Shown piece after piece: positions 8,314-18,800 of a DNA stretch of 64,000 nt (positions are counted from its first letter, which is position 1; the number at the start of each line of letters is the position of its first letter). Below the pieces are notes generated by a model that did no database searches, was not told where the DNA came from, and saw only the letters and a list, made by a program, of their open reading frames with translations. This stretch comes from Chitinophagaceae bacterium (GTDB taxonomy: Bacteria; Bacteroidota; Bacteroidia; Chitinophagales; Chitinophagaceae): assembly GCA_016722465.1 (NCBI GenBank), contig JADKJC010000001.1, positions 1,178,001 to 1,242,000 of the forward strand, written 5' to 3'. The translations under genes and the position numbers were made by a program.

Positions 8314-9642
8314 TCATTGCTTTTCTAGTTTTAATTTTCCGACAATGAGGTTCCCTACTTTTTTACCACAATCATTACTTACCAAACAGCTTGGATGAAA
8401 ATGGATGCCACCATAAAACCTTGCCCAGTTGTTTTCTTCTGCTGCCTGGCGGAAGGAGGTGAAGGAACGGTTGGCAATACCAAACTCCAGTTCGCTGGTA
8501 TCTGTGTAAGCAAAGTTGTCGCCGAAAGATTTGGTAAGTGCTTCTGCTGCTGCTGCCGATACAGTACTGTGCCCGCAGGTATATTCAGGGAAAGGTGGTG
8601 TTTGCAAAAATGGCCTCCACTCCGGATCAAAATATTTATTGATCACCGTTTCGGGCCTAACGGTATTGCTGCGGAATTTTTCATCCCAGCATTGAATAAA
8701 CCCGTCGAACATGGCAATGGAAGTGAGTGCATAGGCTGCTACCGTTTTCCTGAAATTAGCATTGGCTTTTTGAGCAGCAATGCCTACAATATTCATCCAG
8801 TGGCCGGGAGGGGAGAATTTTTTTGTAATGAACGAAACGTGCCCGGCTACATTTAATTTACCAGCCAGGTCATCCCAGAACTCCGCAATGTGCTTTTGCT
8901 CATCGCTTAAACTGTCCACTGCATTTTTTACTGCCATCACCTGTTTGTAATAATCACTATTCTTATCCTTGATGTTAAAAGCAAATGGTCTTACCGGCAT
9001 GAACTGGGCGGCACTGTCCATTACCATCGGCCTTATTTCGTTCCAGTGCGGTTCTAAAGCACTGGTATATGCAGGAGGTGTTGGTACCCAGCGGCCGGGT
9101 GTATCAATCACAGTATAACGGGGAGCACTTCTTGTTTGTGCATAGTTGTCTTTTTTACTCCATGCAAGAATGGCCTTGCTCACCGTATCTGAATAAGCAA
9201 CCGTATTATTAAACATATCATCTGGCATGCCCTTTTCCCTTACCAGTTGTTTGAGGCTGTCAACATATTGCTTCATGCTTCCTTCAGGAAAAGTTACCGC
9301 CTCGCCCACTTTACTAAATGCCAACAGCGCTGCAAATTCATAATCTATTTTTTTAGTGGTATCCGGTTTAGGAACTTCCTTTAACCCGTTTAACTGCCCT
9401 GCAAGAGACAGGTATTCATTTGGATAACCACCAGCGATACATTCATATGCAGCAATGTTGGCATAAGCATAATTACGGCTTGCAACAATGGGGGCAAAGC
9501 CTACATGCTTTACCACTTCATTCAGTTCTTTTACCGTTTTGGAATAAGTTGAGGCGTTGTCAAAGTAAGTTTTTGGTACAGGCTTATTGGTACAGCTAAT
9601 TAACAACAGCAGTAAAGCCAGTGGAGCAATAATAAGTTTCAT
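8314..9642 (-). CDS. Vanadium-dependent haloperoxidase-like lipoprotein (PAP2 fold), copy 2
   Basis: This 442-residue protein has a lipoprotein signal (MKLIIAPLALLLLLISC). It keeps K-x6-R-P (KFRSNTVRP, about 321-329) and the acid-base His in CGHS (about 355-358). In the third block it reads ARFYGGIHFHPSC (about 404-416): the Arg and the metal-ligand His are kept, but the Ser before the Arg is Ala and the usual Asp position is Ser. It is clearly diverged from copy 1 (shorter, different N-terminal half), so it is not a recent duplicate. It is the first gene of the four-gene run, with about 200 bases of non-coding DNA upstream that should hold the promoter. Activity could be haloperoxidase or phosphatase-like. 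Confidence 0.8.
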   Translation of the reverse strand: MKLIIAPLALLLLLISCTNKPVPKTYFDNASTYSKTVKELNEVVKHVGFAPIVASRNYAYANIAAYECIAGGYPNEYLSLAGQLNGLKEVPKPDTTKKIDYEFAALLAFSKVGEAVTFPEGSMKQYVDSLKQLVREKGMPDDMFNNTVAYSDTVSKAILAWSKKDNYAQTRSAPRYTVIDTPGRWVPTPPAYTSALEPHWNEIRPMVMDSAAQFMPVRPFAFNIKDKNSDYYKQVMAVKNAVDSLSDEQKHIAEFWDDLAGKLNVAGHVSFITKKFSPPGHWMNIVGIAAQKANANFRKTVAAYALTSIAMFDGFIQCWDEKFRSNTVRPETVINKYFDPEWRPFLQTPPFPEYTCGHSTVSAAAAEALTKSFGDNFAYTDTSELEFGIANRSFTSFRQAAEENNWARFYGGIHFHPSCLVSNDCGKKVGNLIVGKLKLEKQ

Positions 9643-9844
9643 CTTTTGATTTTTTATTTAATGATTCTATTCCTTGCATTCAACTGTACTGCATACGATG
9701 GCTGCAATTATTATTACAAGGCTGTGCAGGAATACAATTATTCCGGTACAATGACCTGCAAACAGATGAATGCCGTTAAATTTTTTGCTGTGTATAATTG
9801 AGCATAACACATCCCTGAACCGGGAAAGAAATATTTGACAGGAC

Positions 9845-10408
9845 TCACGACAGGCGTGTATCCGGAGGTTGTTCAACAGTTGTAAAAAAGGAGTTTTCTT
9901 CAAATACGGATTTTACCAAAACATAATTCGTTGTAAGCAATTTACTTCCGCAATCAATGGCGATCATGGACTGCTCTTCATATTCGCTTAAAGATTTTTG
10001 AAAAGATTTATTGGGTGAACCTGATTTTTCCTTGCTGTCATTTTGCTGAAAGTCGTGGGCAACTTTGGCGTAATCATTTTTAGATTGCTCGATCTGCATT
10101 TTGCTTTTGTTAGGTATGCAGAGCATTTCTAAAGAGTCATTGTAAATACGGCATTTTACATATTTGTATTTGATCCCGTCCATTTCCACTTCACCATCGA
10201 TGCGTTGAAATGCTGTTGAATTATTGTAGTAGGGAAGATTGGTAGGCTGCTTGATGCTGATTAGGTCTTCGTCGTTGTAGTTGTTTTGATCAAGTGCCAG
10301 TTCCAGTGTTGCATCACTCTTGCCCACCATGTAGTTGTAGAGTAACTGGTACCCTGCAACATTGAAGGCGAAAATCGCAAGCATAAATATGGCAACAAGC
10401 TTTCTCAT
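9845..10408 (-). CDS. Small exported or membrane-anchored protein, unknown
   Basis: I do not recognise this 187-residue protein. The N-terminus MRKLVAIFMLAIFAFNVAGYQLL is a signal peptide or single anchor. The rest is hydrophilic and rich in Asn, Asp, Lys and Ser, with the segment GEVEMDGIKYKYVKCRIYNDSLEMLC and a Lys/Ser-rich linker (SKEKSGSPNKSFQKS) before a C-terminal strand-like stretch. It lies about 200 bases upstream of the haloperoxidase operon on the same strand and could be co-transcribed, but the gap argues for a separate unit. No catalytic motif is visible. Confidence 0.55.
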   Translation of the reverse strand: MRKLVAIFMLAIFAFNVAGYQLLYNYMVGKSDATLELALDQNNYNDEDLISIKQPTNLPYYNNSTAFQRIDGEVEMDGIKYKYVKCRIYNDSLEMLCIPNKSKMQIEQSKNDYAKVAHDFQQNDSKEKSGSPNKSFQKSLSEYEEQSMIAIDCGSKLLTTNYVLVKSVFEENSFFTTVEQPPDTRLS

Positions 10409-10518
10409 TCGTTAGTTGATGCAATGTAGTGGATTTTTTTGTTAATCGGTTTAAGCGAAGAGAAGATTTTTTTGATTTGGCGACTGCAAACGATTGCTGA
10501 ATGGTGCTGGTTCTACAC

Positions 10519-10552
10519 AAGGAAGTCAAGTTTTAAAAACCTGACTTCCTTA
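10519..10552 (-). terminator. Hairpin after the GH65-type gene
   Basis: AAGGAAGTCA at 10519-10528 pairs with TGACTTCCTT at 10543-10552; the inner GTTTT/AAAAC also pairs, leaving one a-c mismatch. It lies a few bases beyond the stop of the leftward GH65-type gene (10560). The T-run on the minus strand is weak, so termination may be inefficient. Confidence 0.6.
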
Positions 10553-10559
10553 ATGAATT

Positions 10560-12605
10560 TTACCTGACGGTGAATGTTTTCTTTTCCACCCCAATCCCTT
10601 TCAGCGTCAAACTTTTCCATTGCGCCGGCAATACAGATTTTATTTGTACGATTCCGGTGGGGGTAATATCCAATCCGCCAAAACCATTCAGCACGGCCTG
10701 TAAAATACCTCCTGCACCAGTGGCGAAATAAGGATTGGTTCCTCCTTTGGTTTCTGCAATCACATTAAAAGGCGGCAGCAGGTTGGGCACATAAGCATCT
10801 TTGAAAAAGTGAAATGCTTTTTCTTTATCGCCCACACGGGAATACAGTAATGCAAAAATTGCCTGCGTCATTGCCGGAGTGCCTTCGTTGGGTACCCTTA
10901 CGGAATAATAATCGAGGTCTTTCTTTACCTGTTTTGGATCGGTAATTTCTTTTAATGGATAACCCAGCAAATTCACATCTGCCTGCTTAATACCTTCGCC
11001 ATTGTAAGTGGCATGTTCTTTTGTAACACCATCTGCCATTTTTAAAACAGGGATATTGTTCGCCACATTCAGCCAGTCGGCATCAGGTACAATGCCAAGC
11101 AATTTTGCTGCTTCTGTTGCATATTTTAAATTGGCTTTGGCGGCAGCATTGGTAAAAGCATTGTTGTCAACATTCTCCGCCCATTCATCTGCAGCTACTA
11201 CATTTTTAATATCGTATTTCCCGGGGCCGTTGCGCTCTACCCGGCTTGCCCAAAAATCGGCCGTAGCCTGCAAGATGGGCCAGCCTTTTTCCCTCAGCCA
11301 GTTTTTATCCTGCGTAACAGCATAGTAGTTCCATGCAGCAATGGCAATGTCTGCAGTAATGTGATGTTCAAATGGTCCGCTCAATGCCCATACCGGTGTT
11401 TCTTCCACACCGGTGCCGGCACTCTCCCATGGATACATCGCCCCTTTATAGCCCTTGCCAAATGCGTTTCGTTTGGCAGCTTCCAGCCTTTCAAAACGGT
11501 ATTCAATAATGCCTTTTGCAATCTCGGGGTGCAGTTGCAAAATAGATGGAAACATCCACAACTCGGTATCCCAAAATACATGTCCATTGTAACCCAATCC
11601 GCTTAAACCCATTGGCGAAGGGCTGTTGCTGCTGCCTTCCCTTACAAATGAATAGAGATGGTAGATCATGCTGTGCACATCCTGCTGGCTTTGTGCATCG
11701 CCCTCTATCACAACATCGCTCTTCCACAATTCATCCCATGCTTTGTTGTGCATTTCCACCAGCCTGTCCCTGCCCTGCAGTTTGGCAAAAATGGTAAGGC
11801 GTTCTGCTTCATTGAGTGGATCATCATGATGGGCAGATGTGATGGATGAACCCACAATGGAATACCGGTAGCTTTCACCTGCTTTTATTTTTATTGCAAA
11901 CTTCATCAGGTGCATATTATTATCCCACATTTCATGTATCACCCTTGGTTCGTTGCCATGTTTTTCACTAAAAATAAAAGCATTGCTGGCACACATCAAC
12001 AGTTTGCCGGTGGGGCTTTTTGCAGTAGAAGTCAATAAGCTGATGGTGGTATGCGGCCTGTCTATTTCATTGTAATAATTCTGTACTTCTTTTAATGCAT
12101 CGGGCGCCTCCATCTGGCTGGCGCTGCCGAGGTTTAGTTCTTTTTTGGCAGTTACCGTAATATCCATCAATACAGAATAAGGCAACTGACGCAACGCATA
12201 ATAGGTATAGGAAACAGTGGCTACCTCTTTATAATCAAAGGATGTGGTAAAACTTGCCTGCTGCATATCAAGTTCCTGTTTCATATTAGTAACATCAGCA
12301 TTGCCCAGCCTTCTTCCATCAATCTCCATGTACATATTCAGCAGGTTGAAACTTTTTAAAAAGTTGCTTACCCTGCCACGCCCATATAAATCGTATGCCC
12401 CTGCCAGCACCACCTCTTTTACTTTAAAAGCTTCTGCACTGCTTACAATACCAACCTGGCCATTAGCCACAGTAATACCATAATAATTGGAGGGGTCTAT
12501 TTTACCAGCAGTTATTTTCCACGGGTCTTGCGACTGAACACCTGTGAAAATGAAAATAAAAATGGAGGGAATGAGCAATCGTAGCATAAAAAATGATTTG
12601 TACAC
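10560..12605 (-). CDS. Secreted glycoside hydrolase family 65-type enzyme
   Basis: This 681-residue protein starts with a signal peptide (MLRLLIPSIFIFIFTGVQSQ; the ATG six codons after 12605 is an alternative start). It has the layout of GH65: an N-terminal beta-sandwich, then an alpha/alpha-barrel with GHVFWDTELWMFP, the box GAMYPWESAGTGVEETP, and VVAADEWAENVDNNAFTNA (about 468-486). The Glu of that last box aligns with the catalytic acid of maltose/trehalose/kojibiose phosphorylases and of the animal glucosylgalactosyl-hydroxylysine glucosidase. The family acts on alpha-glucosides. The signal peptide makes a periplasmic hydrolase more likely than a cytosolic phosphorylase. It is divergent from the neighbouring SRPBCC gene and lies in the same neighbourhood as susCD. 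Confidence 0.8.
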   Translation of the reverse strand: MYKSFFMLRLLIPSIFIFIFTGVQSQDPWKITAGKIDPSNYYGITVANGQVGIVSSAEAFKVKEVVLAGAYDLYGRGRVSNFLKSFNLLNMYMEIDGRRLGNADVTNMKQELDMQQASFTTSFDYKEVATVSYTYYALRQLPYSVLMDITVTAKKELNLGSASQMEAPDALKEVQNYYNEIDRPHTTISLLTSTAKSPTGKLLMCASNAFIFSEKHGNEPRVIHEMWDNNMHLMKFAIKIKAGESYRYSIVGSSITSAHHDDPLNEAERLTIFAKLQGRDRLVEMHNKAWDELWKSDVVIEGDAQSQQDVHSMIYHLYSFVREGSSNSPSPMGLSGLGYNGHVFWDTELWMFPSILQLHPEIAKGIIEYRFERLEAAKRNAFGKGYKGAMYPWESAGTGVEETPVWALSGPFEHHITADIAIAAWNYYAVTQDKNWLREKGWPILQATADFWASRVERNGPGKYDIKNVVAADEWAENVDNNAFTNAAAKANLKYATEAAKLLGIVPDADWLNVANNIPVLKMADGVTKEHATYNGEGIKQADVNLLGYPLKEITDPKQVKKDLDYYSVRVPNEGTPAMTQAIFALLYSRVGDKEKAFHFFKDAYVPNLLPPFNVIAETKGGTNPYFATGAGGILQAVLNGFGGLDITPTGIVQIKSVLPAQWKSLTLKGIGVEKKTFTVR

Positions 12606-12666
12606 AATTTAGTGAGTGATTTTAACTTTATTTGCTGAAAATTTGTTTGCCTCATAAAATACTGAA

Positions 12667-13611
12667 ATGAAAAAGCTGACTGCAGGTTTGGTTATTGTTC
12701 TTGTACTATTTTTTTCGCTGGCCTATCTCATGGTACCAAACGTAATTACCATCAACACTTCCCTCGCTTTTCAAAATAATATAAAGGGGCTTTTCAGAAC
12801 ACTTTCTGAAACCAGGAACTGGAGCAAATGGTGGCCGGGGAAATTTGACAGTACCGGCAAAAAATTACTGCTGAATGGGAATGAGTATACAGTGCCGGAT
12901 TATACTGCCACTTCCATTGTTGTGGAGGTAAATAATCCAACAGTGTCGGAAAAATCTTCCCTGCTTTTTGTTCCGTTGAAGTCTGATTCCATCCGGCTGG
13001 AATGGCAGGTACAAATACCTACTTCATACAATCCTTTTAAAAGGGTGAAAATTTATTTTGCCACTTCGGGGCTGCAGCATGATTTTCATTCCATCCTCGC
13101 CTCCATCAAATCTTATTATACCAACGATGAAAGAATATATGGCCTTGATATTCGCCGTGAGTCGGTTAAAGATACTTCGCTGGTATTTACTTATGATTCC
13201 TCTAAAGGTTATCCCTCTACGGAAAAAATTTATTCAATGATTGGTGAACTCAGGAATTATATTGATATGCATTCCGCCATTGCTACAGACTCCCCCATGC
13301 TCAATATTTACAGCAGTGATCACGAATATTATCTTACCAAAGTGGCCATCCCTACCAATAAGATCCTACCCTCATCCGGAAAGATTTTTTATAAGTGGGT
13401 GCTGCCCCACGGAAATATTTTAGTGGCTGATGTAAAAGGCAATATTCAACAAACAGACAGTGCTTTTGCCACCATATCGCATTATGTGCATGATTATAAT
13501 CTGACAGCCCCTGCCATTCCTTTTTTTAAACTCATTACCAACAGGCTGCAGGAAAAAGACAGCAGTAAATGGGTTACAAGAATCTATTACCCGGTGATGT
13601 ATTATAATTAA
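12667..13611 (+). CDS. Membrane-anchored SRPBCC/GyrI-like two-domain protein
   Basis: This 314-residue protein has one N-terminal hydrophobic segment (LTAGLVIVLVLFFSLAYLMV), then an SRPBCC-like domain starting near FRTLSETRNWSKWWPGKFD, as in polyketide-cyclase/START-type proteins. Its C-terminal half (from about DHEYYLTKVAIPTN to the end) resembles a GyrI-like/AraC effector-binding domain with GKIFYKWVLPHGNILVADVKG. Such combinations are common in Bacteroidota, with unknown ligands; a small-molecule-binding role is an inference. It reads divergently from the GH65-type gene with 61 bases between the starts. Confidence 0.6.
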   Translation: MKKLTAGLVIVLVLFFSLAYLMVPNVITINTSLAFQNNIKGLFRTLSETRNWSKWWPGKFDSTGKKLLLNGNEYTVPDYTATSIVVEVNNPTVSEKSSLLFVPLKSDSIRLEWQVQIPTSYNPFKRVKIYFATSGLQHDFHSILASIKSYYTNDERIYGLDIRRESVKDTSLVFTYDSSKGYPSTEKIYSMIGELRNYIDMHSAIATDSPMLNIYSSDHEYYLTKVAIPTNKILPSSGKIFYKWVLPHGNILVADVKGNIQQTDSAFATISHYVHDYNLTAPAIPFFKLITNRLQEKDSSKWVTRIYYPVMYYN

Positions 13612-13738
13612 CGGTGGCGGCATTGATTATATCACTGGCTGCACACATCCCATATCAAAAGAATATACAGCCAGGCAGGCTATTTGCTGGATTTGCCGTA
13701 ACTTTAAGAGGTTTGTTCAACTATCATCCCATTCTCAA

Positions 13739-15868
13739 ATGATTGCGCCTGCACTAAGATTGTTCTTTCCAGTTCTTATACTGCCATTGGTGTTTTCGCT
13801 ACAATCAACTGCCCAGATCTGCATCAATAAATACACTGGCATCAGCTTTCAAACCACCACTTTCGAAGCTTTCACAAGCTCAACAGTTGCCCCCAATAAC
13901 GAAATCATTTCTGCAGGCACATTGTATGATTTTAACAGTGCAGGCCATATCGCTAAATATTCAGCTAAAGGAAACCCTATCTGGTCGTACCGGTACAACC
14001 TTAATTTTTTTGATTTCGTCAAATCCATTTTTTTCAAAGCCATCAATATTGCAGCTATTGTGAGTACAGCAGACGGAGGTATGATTATCGCAGGAAATAC
14101 AGAACAGGTTTTATCTCCCTTTGGTTTACCGCCTCCGGTTAAAAAATGGGGGCTGATGGCAAAGCTGGACAGGTTTGGAAAAGTACTCTGGACCAAAACT
14201 GTTACTAAGGATGGCGAAATGAATTTCACTAATCTTTATCTTACTGCAGATGGTGATATCATTGCTTACCTGGCAACAGACAATGGCCCCAAGAGAGGGC
14301 CTGGCGATCATTCGTATAATAATGTATTAAGAATAGGCCAGGATGGCGAGGTCAAATGGTCAAGCTTTTTATTTACGCTGCTTTTTGATGCAGGCGGGCT
14401 TGGCGTAGCCAATAAAAGAGCCATCGTACAGGCTACAAATGGAAATATTGTAATTGGTGATGTGGCGCATAAAACAGTTGCAAATACCGGCGAAATAAAA
14501 GAAGGAAACCTTCATTTTTTTGAGCTGAACTATGCTACAGGCAAACTTAACTGGGAAAGAAGTTATGAATACGGGGCATTATCCAGCACTTATGTGCCGG
14601 ATATTGTAAATATAAAAGAACTTGCCAATGGAAAATTTTCTTTTATAACTACTTTGTATTTAACAGGCGTAAACGGCTTCGTGAAAAAAGGAGCAAATAT
14701 TATTACAAGTAACCGTGGTGCAATAGAAAATATAATTGCATATACCCCTTTTGATGGCAGCCCTTGCAGTATCAAAGAGGCATCTACTGATAAAAATACT
14801 GGCAACAGGGTTTTACTTTTTGATAAAAGTGGCAAAAACATGCTCGTGAATATTGATGACGATGGGCAGGTTGTATGGCAACAGGGTTATAGTGATAAAC
14901 AAGGAGCCTTTCCCGTTAATTGCTTTTCCGCCGGGAAGAATGGATATAATATTTTTACCAGCAACAACAATTCAAAACAATACGGGCTTTTAATTACAGA
15001 TAACACAGGAGTAATTGACTGTGCAAATGAAACACCCGATATTACTGCGGTACCTGCAACACTAAATTTAACCAGGGACAGCATGGTAACAGATTTTAAT
15101 TATAATTTCAGGGATGATTATTATGATTACGCCCATCCATTGAAAAGAGGTGAAGCTTACCCATTGATAAAAAATATTGACTGCCAGCAAACACTCGCCT
15201 GCTGCAGAGATTTTATCGACAGCAGTATCGCCAATACTTACACTATCTGCGAAGGCAGTTCCTATATGCTTCCCGACAGTACAGTAATAAAAGATTCAGG
15301 CATTTATTATGTGAATTTTAAAACAGTTTTAGGCTGCGACAGTATCAGGTTCTATAAGATAAAATTAGATAAGGACGTTTCATTACTTGGCATTGGCAAC
15401 GACACCTGTTTAACAGGCAGCAGCACCATCACGCTGAAAGCTACAGAAGGCTATGGAAAATACTACTGGATGAACAGTTTACTGCCAGGCAACGCTGCGT
15501 ACACTGTTACGTTACCGGGCAAATATTTTGCAACAGTAAACAATGTTTGTGGAAGCAAAACTGACAGTGTTGAAATATTTGATGTTTGCGATTATCCTTT
15601 ATACATGCCCAATGCCTTTACACCTAATGGAGATAAGATCAATGATGTTTTCAGAATTGCACCTGATAATAAAAACCGGCTGCTGAGTTTCAGGATATAC
15701 AACCGCTGGGGTAAAATTGTTTTTCAAACTACCAATCTATCCGAAGGATGGGATGGCACTTATAAGAATGAACCGCTGGGAACGGATACTTTTATTTATA
15801 TGGTTGAAATGGTGACCCTCTCGGGGAAAAGGGTTACAAAAAAAGGATACATTACCCTGTTACGCTGA
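13739..15868 (+). CDS. T9SS-exported protein with type B C-terminal sorting domain
   Basis: This 709-residue protein has a signal peptide ending near STAQ. Residues from about 30 to 440 form a beta-propeller-like region with repeats such as GDIIAYLATDNG and GNIVIGDVAHKT, ending in DYAHPLKRGEAYPLI. A cysteine-rich part follows (CCRDFIDSSIANTYTICEG, DTCLTGSSTITL). The last about 90 residues are a textbook gliding-motility-type (type B) sorting domain: YMPNAFTPNGDKINDVFRI, then FRIYNRWGKIVFQTT, GWDGTYKNEPLGTDTFIYM and a final KKGYITLLR. It is therefore exported by the type IX system and probably surface-attached. Its substrate is unknown. It converges with the FG-GAP gene, with only 5 bases between the stops. 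Confidence 0.8.
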   Translation: MIAPALRLFFPVLILPLVFSLQSTAQICINKYTGISFQTTTFEAFTSSTVAPNNEIISAGTLYDFNSAGHIAKYSAKGNPIWSYRYNLNFFDFVKSIFFKAINIAAIVSTADGGMIIAGNTEQVLSPFGLPPPVKKWGLMAKLDRFGKVLWTKTVTKDGEMNFTNLYLTADGDIIAYLATDNGPKRGPGDHSYNNVLRIGQDGEVKWSSFLFTLLFDAGGLGVANKRAIVQATNGNIVIGDVAHKTVANTGEIKEGNLHFFELNYATGKLNWERSYEYGALSSTYVPDIVNIKELANGKFSFITTLYLTGVNGFVKKGANIITSNRGAIENIIAYTPFDGSPCSIKEASTDKNTGNRVLLFDKSGKNMLVNIDDDGQVVWQQGYSDKQGAFPVNCFSAGKNGYNIFTSNNNSKQYGLLITDNTGVIDCANETPDITAVPATLNLTRDSMVTDFNYNFRDDYYDYAHPLKRGEAYPLIKNIDCQQTLACCRDFIDSSIANTYTICEGSSYMLPDSTVIKDSGIYYVNFKTVLGCDSIRFYKIKLDKDVSLLGIGNDTCLTGSSTITLKATEGYGKYYWMNSLLPGNAAYTVTLPGKYFATVNNVCGSKTDSVEIFDVCDYPLYMPNAFTPNGDKINDVFRIAPDNKNRLLSFRIYNRWGKIVFQTTNLSEGWDGTYKNEPLGTDTFIYMVEMVTLSGKRVTKKGYITLLR

Positions 15869-15873
15869 TTCCT

Positions 15874-18800
15874 TTATCTGCTCTTATACTTTCTGTCTTT
15901 AAACTTAATTACCATTGCACTATCGCTGTTACGGGCAAAAATGAATGCAGGCTGCTTTCCAATGGTTACAGGTAGTATGTGGCGCACCTGCCCTTTTACT
16001 GCAAGGCCATTGATGGTTTCTGCAATAAATTTCCCGTTGCCTTTATTGATCAGTACCGTTCCATAATCAGCATCGTATCTTCCCATTTCAATATTGGGGT
16101 CGTAATAATTCCCTACCATTAAGATGTCCGGCAGGCTGTCATCATTGGCATTGATCACTACTGCATCTTTCATAGAACTGAACTGTGCTGCCGCCGGCAA
16201 TGCAGTTACTTCAAACTGCAGGTTTCCTTTATTGATAAAAACAGCATTGGACATATAATTGGCGGAGAGCAACGTTGCAGCTTTTAATTTTTCTGAGGTG
16301 AATAATTCGGTAAGAGTTGCCCTGGCAAAATCACCGGCGTATAAAAATTTCTTTTTTAAGATGGGCATCTGTTTTTCCAGCTCTGCTTTGTTTGCAAAAG
16401 GAATTTCTTTGCCTTGCACAAAATAAGTGAGCACTTGTTCCTTTTTACCATTTCCATCAAAATCATTAAAATATAACCGCAATGGTTCTTCAGCAGTTGC
16501 TTTCAACCGGCTGTTCAATCCCAGGTTACCGGCAAGCAGGTCAATATCGCCATCGTTGTCAATATCGCATGGTAATACAAAATTCCACCAGCCCTTTTTA
16601 TCTGTCAGTGCTTTTTTGGCAAGCTTACCGTTGGTATTGATATAAGCATCAATACCGCCCCACTCCAGCGACAGCAGCAGGTCTTTATCACCATCCTTAT
16701 CAACATCAAACCAAATCGCCTGTGTAACAAACCCGGCCAATGCAAGTTCTGGTGCATAGGTTGCCGTTACATCCTTAAACTTTCCTGTTTTATCATTCAG
16801 CAATAAATACGATTGTGGCGTTTGCCCATACTCCCAAGGAACAGCCCTGCCGCCAATAAAAAGATCGGTATAGCCATCATTATTAAAATCAAATGGCACA
16901 ATGCAAGACTCCGTTACATAAAGATTTTCAAAAGCATTTTCTTTTTTGGTAAAATTTGCTTTGCCATCATTCAGGTAAATCCTCGGTGTATTGTGATAAT
17001 CGGTTCCAAAAAATTCATTGCCGCCGCTTGCCAGCACCAGGTCGGTATTACCATCGTTGTTTACATCCGTAAAGCAGGCGCTGGTATTTTCATAAACGCT
17101 GTCTTTATCCAATGCAGGCTGGGCTGTTTTTAAAAATTTACCGGAAGCCTGCTGCAGAAACACACATGCTTTTTTATCTCTTGATGAGCCAATAAAAACA
17201 TCCTCCAGCCCATCTTGATTGATATCTGCCACCGCCAATGCCGGCCCTTCTGTAGAAACCATGTGCGGTATCAGGGGTTCCCTGTCAAATTCAACAAAAT
17301 GATTTTCCTGGTGCAGGTAATTAAGTCCTGTGGCAACTGTAATATCTTCCATTGTGGCAGCAGTATTACCAAACTTGTTTTTCAACTGGCTGTAATCAAA
17401 AACCGGCAAGCCATTTTGATAAACCATTTTTATACCGGTTTTACCAGCAGGCACTACAATGTTTTGATAAGTATTGTCTGGCCAAACCAGCAACATGGAA
17501 TCAATCATTGTATTCTTTGTTCCTACCAGCATAGGGGTTTCCATGCTGGATAAAAATCCTTTTACCGGGTATTTTTCATAGGTCCTGATTTCGGTACCGG
17601 TATAAACAATCACTCTTGCACCCGTAGCGTTGATATTTTTTGCATCGCCTTTTAAATGGATGGTAATGGAGGAAGCCGCCGGTGGCTGATTATTTTTATT
17701 TTCATACAGCAGCACCGGCGCATCAATATTATTTACCACAATATCAAGGTCTCCATCATTATCAAGATCAGCATATATAGCGCCATTGGAATAGGTAGGT
17801 TCATTGCCTTCAACAACATTTTCTTCATCGGTAAAAGAAAGATCGCCATTATTTTTAAAGAACTTATTCGGCAATTTGATTTCCGGGAATTTATTAATGA
17901 GCGCAAGATCCTTTCCCTGCATATTGTTATCCCTTATCATCTGCTGCACTTCACCATTGGTGACAAAGTTGATGTAATCAATATCATTCATCCGCTTGGG
18001 AATGCCATTAGAAATAAAGAGGTCTTTCAATCCGTCATTATCAAAATCCATCCATAGTGGCGCCCACGACCAGTCGGTAGCTGCAATGCCGCTGTACAAA
18101 CCTATTTCGCTGAATAAACCATTGCGCCTGTTGTATTGAAAGTTATTTCTTGTGTACTGATGAGAATAACCCACGCTGATCTTGTAGTTAAAAATATCGT
18201 AGGCATCTTCACCCAGCGAACGTTTCAGTATGTAGGGATCGGACGGCAACATGTCCACCGAGATGATCTCCGGGTAGGCATCGTTGTTTATATCCGCCAC
18301 ATCAACTCCCATACTGAACTGGCTGGTATGCATCATCCTTTGCTCGCCTTCTTCTTTAAAAGTGCCATTGTGCCGGTTGATGTATAAATAATCATCTTCA
18401 TGAAAATCGTTGCCAATATAAACATCCGGGTACCCATCAAGGTCGATATCGCTAACGGCAATGCCCAGCCCGTAACCAATGGCAGAGCTGTTGATGGCAG
18501 ATGATTTTGTTGCATCTGTAAAAATATCCCCATCATTCCTGTACAGCTTATCCCCCGAAGCCGGGTGATAGGTTCCTGTAAAATCTTTTCTTGGCCTGAA
18601 CGTTCCGTTTTCATGTACAGAGTGATTCAATAAAAACATATCCAGGTCGCCATCCATATCATAATCAAAAAAAGCCGCCTGTGTACTAAAGCCTGAAAAA
18701 TCAAGCCCATACTCTTTTGCTTTATCAACAAATGTTGGAATGCCTTCTTTACCAATCCCCTGGTTGATGAGTAATTGATTTTTACTGTGCAGGATTTCAT

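Noticed and set aside
9667..9903. 78-codon open frame between the haloperoxidase and the small unknown gene
   Set aside because: It overlaps the end of the better-supported gene at 9845-10408 and has an unusual Cys/His/Ile composition with no signal peptide; more likely chance.
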